A stretch of DNA of 44,742 bases, from positions 1 through 44,742 of the forward strand of contig JAEWKY010000268.1 of assembly GCA_023457615.1 (NCBI GenBank), given 5' to 3'. This stretch comes from Actinomycetes bacterium. Its GTDB lineage: Bacteria > Actinomycetota > Actinomycetes > Actinomycetales > Microbacteriaceae. This document shows positions 42,956-44,742 of the stretch, piece after piece. The stretch's first letter is position 1. Each line of letters starts with the position of its first letter. Position numbers and translations under genes: made by a program. The notes beneath the pieces were generated by a model. That model was not told the origin of the DNA and did no database searches. It saw nothing but the letters and a program-made list of their open reading frames with translations.

Positions 42956-44152
42956 GTGAGCACCGCCCGTCACGGACGACTTCCCCGCGCCAGCGCGTGG
43001 AGGTCGGTGCTCGCCGTCGTCGCCGGCGCCCTCGCCGTCGTCCTCGTCGCCGGAGCGTCCGTCGCGGGCATCTCGGTGTGGCAGCTCCAGTCGCAGATCG
43101 AGACCGTCGAGATCGACTACGACGCCGGCGGCGCGCCGGTCAACATCGCCGCCTTCCAGGGCGGGTTCAACATCCTGCTCGTCGGCAGCGACACGCGCGA
43201 GGGTCAGACGGGCGGCTACGGCAGCGACCCCGGATCGACCCTCAACGACGTCAACATGCTGCTGCATGTCTCGGGCGACCAGAAGAGCGCCGTGCTCGTC
43301 AGCATCCCGCGCGACATGGTCGTGCCGATGCCGCGCTGCGAGGAGGGCGGCCCCGCCACGGGCCTGCCGATCAACGAGACCCTGTCGTACGGCGGGCTCA
43401 GCTGCACGGTGCTGACGGTGCAGAACCTCACGGGACTCACTATCCAGTTCGCCGGGCTCATCACCTTCGACGGCGTCATCGCGATGTCGAACGCCGTCGG
43501 CGGCGTCGACGTCTGCATCACCGAGCCGATCTACGACCCGTACACCGGGCTCGACCTGCCCGAGGCCGGCGTGCACAAGCTCTCCGGCTGGGACGCCCTC
43601 GCCTTCCTCCGTTCGCGCCACGGCGTCGGCGACGGCAGCGACCTCGGCCGCATCAGCTCGCAGCAGGTCTACCTCTCGTCGCTCGTGCGCACGCTCAAGA
43701 GCGACGGCACGCTCACCGACTTCGGCAAGCTCTACGGCATCGCCCAGGCGGCGACGCAGAACATGACGCTGTCGGAGGGCTTCGCCCGCCCCGACACCCT
43801 GGTCTCGATCGCGCTCGTGCTCAAGGACATCCCGCTCGAGACGATCGCCATGGTGCAGTACCCGAGTCGCACGGGCGGCACGGGCATCTACACCGGCAAG
43901 GTGCAGCCCGTCACGGCGACGGCCGCGGCGCTGTTCGACGCGATCAAGGCCGACACCCCGATCGGCCTCGACTCGAACGCCGTCGGCGCCAACGGCGGCT
44001 CGACGCTCGACCCGAACGCCCCCGGCGCGACCCCCGACCCGTCGGCCACCCCCGACCCGTCGGCGACGCCCGGCGACGTGCCCGAGGCCGTCGTCATCCC
44101 GGGCCTCAAGGGTCAGACCGCCGCCCAGTACACCTGCTCCGTCGCCAACTGA
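42956..44152 (+). CDS. LCP (LytR-CpsA-Psr) family cell-wall glycopolymer ligase
   Basis: A 398-residue membrane-anchored protein. One N-terminal membrane segment (about 17-40) precedes an LCP domain. Conserved pieces are ILLVGSDTREGQTG (about 73-86), VLVSIPRDMVVPMP (about 113-126), NAVGGVDVCITEPI (about 180-193) and DALAFLRSRHGVGDGSDLGRISSQQ (about 213-237), whose arginines bind the pyrophosphate of the lipid donor. LCP enzymes attach glycopolymers to peptidoglycan. The C-terminus has a PDPSAT repeat linker and a PGLKGQ-containing tail. GTG start 7 nt after GAGG. Confidence 0.9.
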   Translation: MSTARHGRLPRASAWRSVLAVVAGALAVVLVAGASVAGISVWQLQSQIETVEIDYDAGGAPVNIAAFQGGFNILLVGSDTREGQTGGYGSDPGSTLNDVNMLLHVSGDQKSAVLVSIPRDMVVPMPRCEEGGPATGLPINETLSYGGLSCTVLTVQNLTGLTIQFAGLITFDGVIAMSNAVGGVDVCITEPIYDPYTGLDLPEAGVHKLSGWDALAFLRSRHGVGDGSDLGRISSQQVYLSSLVRTLKSDGTLTDFGKLYGIAQAATQNMTLSEGFARPDTLVSIALVLKDIPLETIAMVQYPSRTGGTGIYTGKVQPVTATAAALFDAIKADTPIGLDSNAVGANGGSTLDPNAPGATPDPSATPDPSATPGDVPEAVVIPGLKGQTAAQYTCSVAN

Positions 44153-44201
44153 CCGGTGCTGCGCGCTCGGCGCGTGCCGCTAGGATGGCTGAGGCAGTCC
44201 G

Positions 44202-44290
44202 GGAGACGTCGCATAGTCCGGTCGAGTGCACCACCCTGCTAAGGTGGAGTCCCCGCAAGGGGACCGCGGGTTCAAATCCCGCCGTCTCCG
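44202..44290 (+). tRNA. tRNA-Ser (anticodon GCU)
   Basis: An 89-nt class II tRNA. Acceptor GGAGACG pairs with CGTCTCC (44283-44289), discriminator G. Anticodon stem CCACC/GGTGG, loop CTGCTAA, anticodon GCT at 44238-44240. Variable arm TCCCC-GCAA-GGGGA and T-arm GCGGG-TTCAAAT-CCCGC. No encoded CCA. TAGGAT (44181-44186) is a likely -10. Confidence 0.96.
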
Positions 44291-44443
44291 CTCTCAGAAG
44301 CCCTGATCAGGGCACGATCGTGGCACCTCGCGCGGCCCTCCTCTCGAGCCATCCCACGCGGAGCCCTGGCGCAGGCTCCGCCCCTCGGATGCCGGGCGCC
44401 CGCCGGCGGCGGCGTCGACCGGAACTCTCCTCCCGCTGACGTG

Positions 44444-44472
44444 TTGACGATGGGAAGGTATCTTCCTATCGT
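44444..44472 (+). promoter_or_regulatory. Promoter and operator of the PadR gene
   Basis: -35 TTGACG (44444-44449), exact 17-nt spacer, -10 TATCGT (44467-44472), then 6 nt to the ATG. GATGGGAAG-GTAT-CTTCCTATC (44449-44470), arms of 9 bp with one mismatch, fills the spacer and would let the regulator repress itself. Confidence 0.8.
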
Positions 44473-44478
44473 GTTCCC

Positions 44479-44742
44479 ATGGTGACCCGACCGCGCGGCA
44501 GGCTGCTCGACCTGGAATACGACGTGCTCGACGCCGTCGTCGCGCTCGAGGGGGCGGGCGACGACGTCTACGGCTTCCGCATCGCGCGGCTCCTCGCCGA
44601 CGGCGAGCGCGATCTCATCGGGCACGGCACGCTCTACAAGGCGCTCGCCCGGCTCACCGCGAGCGGGCTCCTGGACGCGTCGTGGGAGAGCGGCGACGCC
44701 CCCGAGGTCGACGGCCGTCCGCGTCGGCGGCTCTACGCGCTC
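44479..44742 (+). CDS. PadR family transcriptional regulator (N-terminal part)
   Basis: First 88 codons; the gene runs off the right edge. The sequence MVTRPRGRLLDLEYDVLDAV starts a PadR-type winged helix-turn-helix with VYGFRIARLL, GHGTLYKALARLTASGLL and the wing GRPRRRLYAL. PadR regulators usually repress an adjacent membrane or efflux gene, which would lie beyond the window. Probably leaderless and self-repressed through the palindrome in its promoter. Confidence 0.88.
   Translation, partial: MVTRPRGRLLDLEYDVLDAVVALEGAGDDVYGFRIARLLADGERDLIGHGTLYKALARLTASGLLDASWESGDAPEVDGRPRRRLYAL

Noticed and set aside
44291..44440. Possible small gene between tRNA-Ser(GCU) and padR
   Set aside because: Short frames here lack a ribosome site, a start-linked -10 and any recognisable protein; treated as intergenic.

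Overview
The window is about 44.7 kb of very GC-rich DNA (roughly 70% by eye). It is densely coded in both directions and uses many GTG starts. Protein families, codon use, CebR- and IdeR-type operators and frequent leaderless starts point to an actinobacterium, most likely of the family Microbacteriaceae. This is an inference from gene content; there is no rRNA to settle it. I see no prophage, insertion sequence or CRISPR array. The interesting structure lies in regulation and in dispersed intergenic repeats.

Layout, left to right. (1) 1-2927: a branched-chain 2-oxoacid dehydrogenase operon on the minus strand (E1alpha, E1beta, start of E2) with a divergent Lrp/AsnC regulator. (2) 2981-6539: a DUF2807 lipoprotein, an unknown membrane-anchored protein, an LLM-class oxidoreductase and an iron-box-controlled haem-binding lipoprotein (HmuT-like). 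(3) 6639-12351: L-rhamnose catabolism (rhaB, fused aldolase/dehydrogenase, rhaI) with a divergent LacI-type regulator and a perfect operator. (4) 12464-16524: a membrane protein followed by the permuted ATP-grasp / alpha-E / transglutaminase operon, a conserved but poorly understood peptide-ligation system. (5) 16649-21301: an SDR-family epimerase, a GH43 glycosidase, a MarR-MFS pair and an alpha/beta hydrolase.

(6) 21288-27326: a HelD/HelR-type RNA-polymerase-associated helicase, divergent from lplA-hmuU-hmuV. The gap between them holds an inverted repeat that looks like a rifamycin-associated element. On the lplA side it also holds a terminator hairpin lying inside a tiny upstream reading frame. 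Two small membrane proteins and a GNAT-like protein follow. (7) 27405-33113: a cellobiose-type operon (cebE-cebF-cebG-GH1 beta-glucosidase-cebR) with a near-consensus CebR operator. (8) 33266-40648: a DHA2 drug exporter, a VanY-like D,D-carboxypeptidase, phosphoglucomutase, prephenate dehydratase, two small membrane proteins and a diacylglycerol-kinase-family protein. (9) 40715-44742: serS, a HAD phosphatase, tRNA-Ser(UGA), an LCP cell-wall ligase, tRNA-Ser(GCU) and the start of a PadR regulator.

How the parts connect. Lipoate ligase can charge the E2 lipoyl domain of the dehydrogenase at the left edge. HmuT and HmuUV appear to be one haem importer split across 18 kb under different control. 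The rhamnose and cellobiose operons, with GH43, indicate use of plant polysaccharide. Two signals recur across the window. One is a palindromic intergenic element whose stem sequence varies by compensatory changes. The other is a TAnnnT box placed exactly 6 nt before the start codon, which suggests many leaderless mRNAs.
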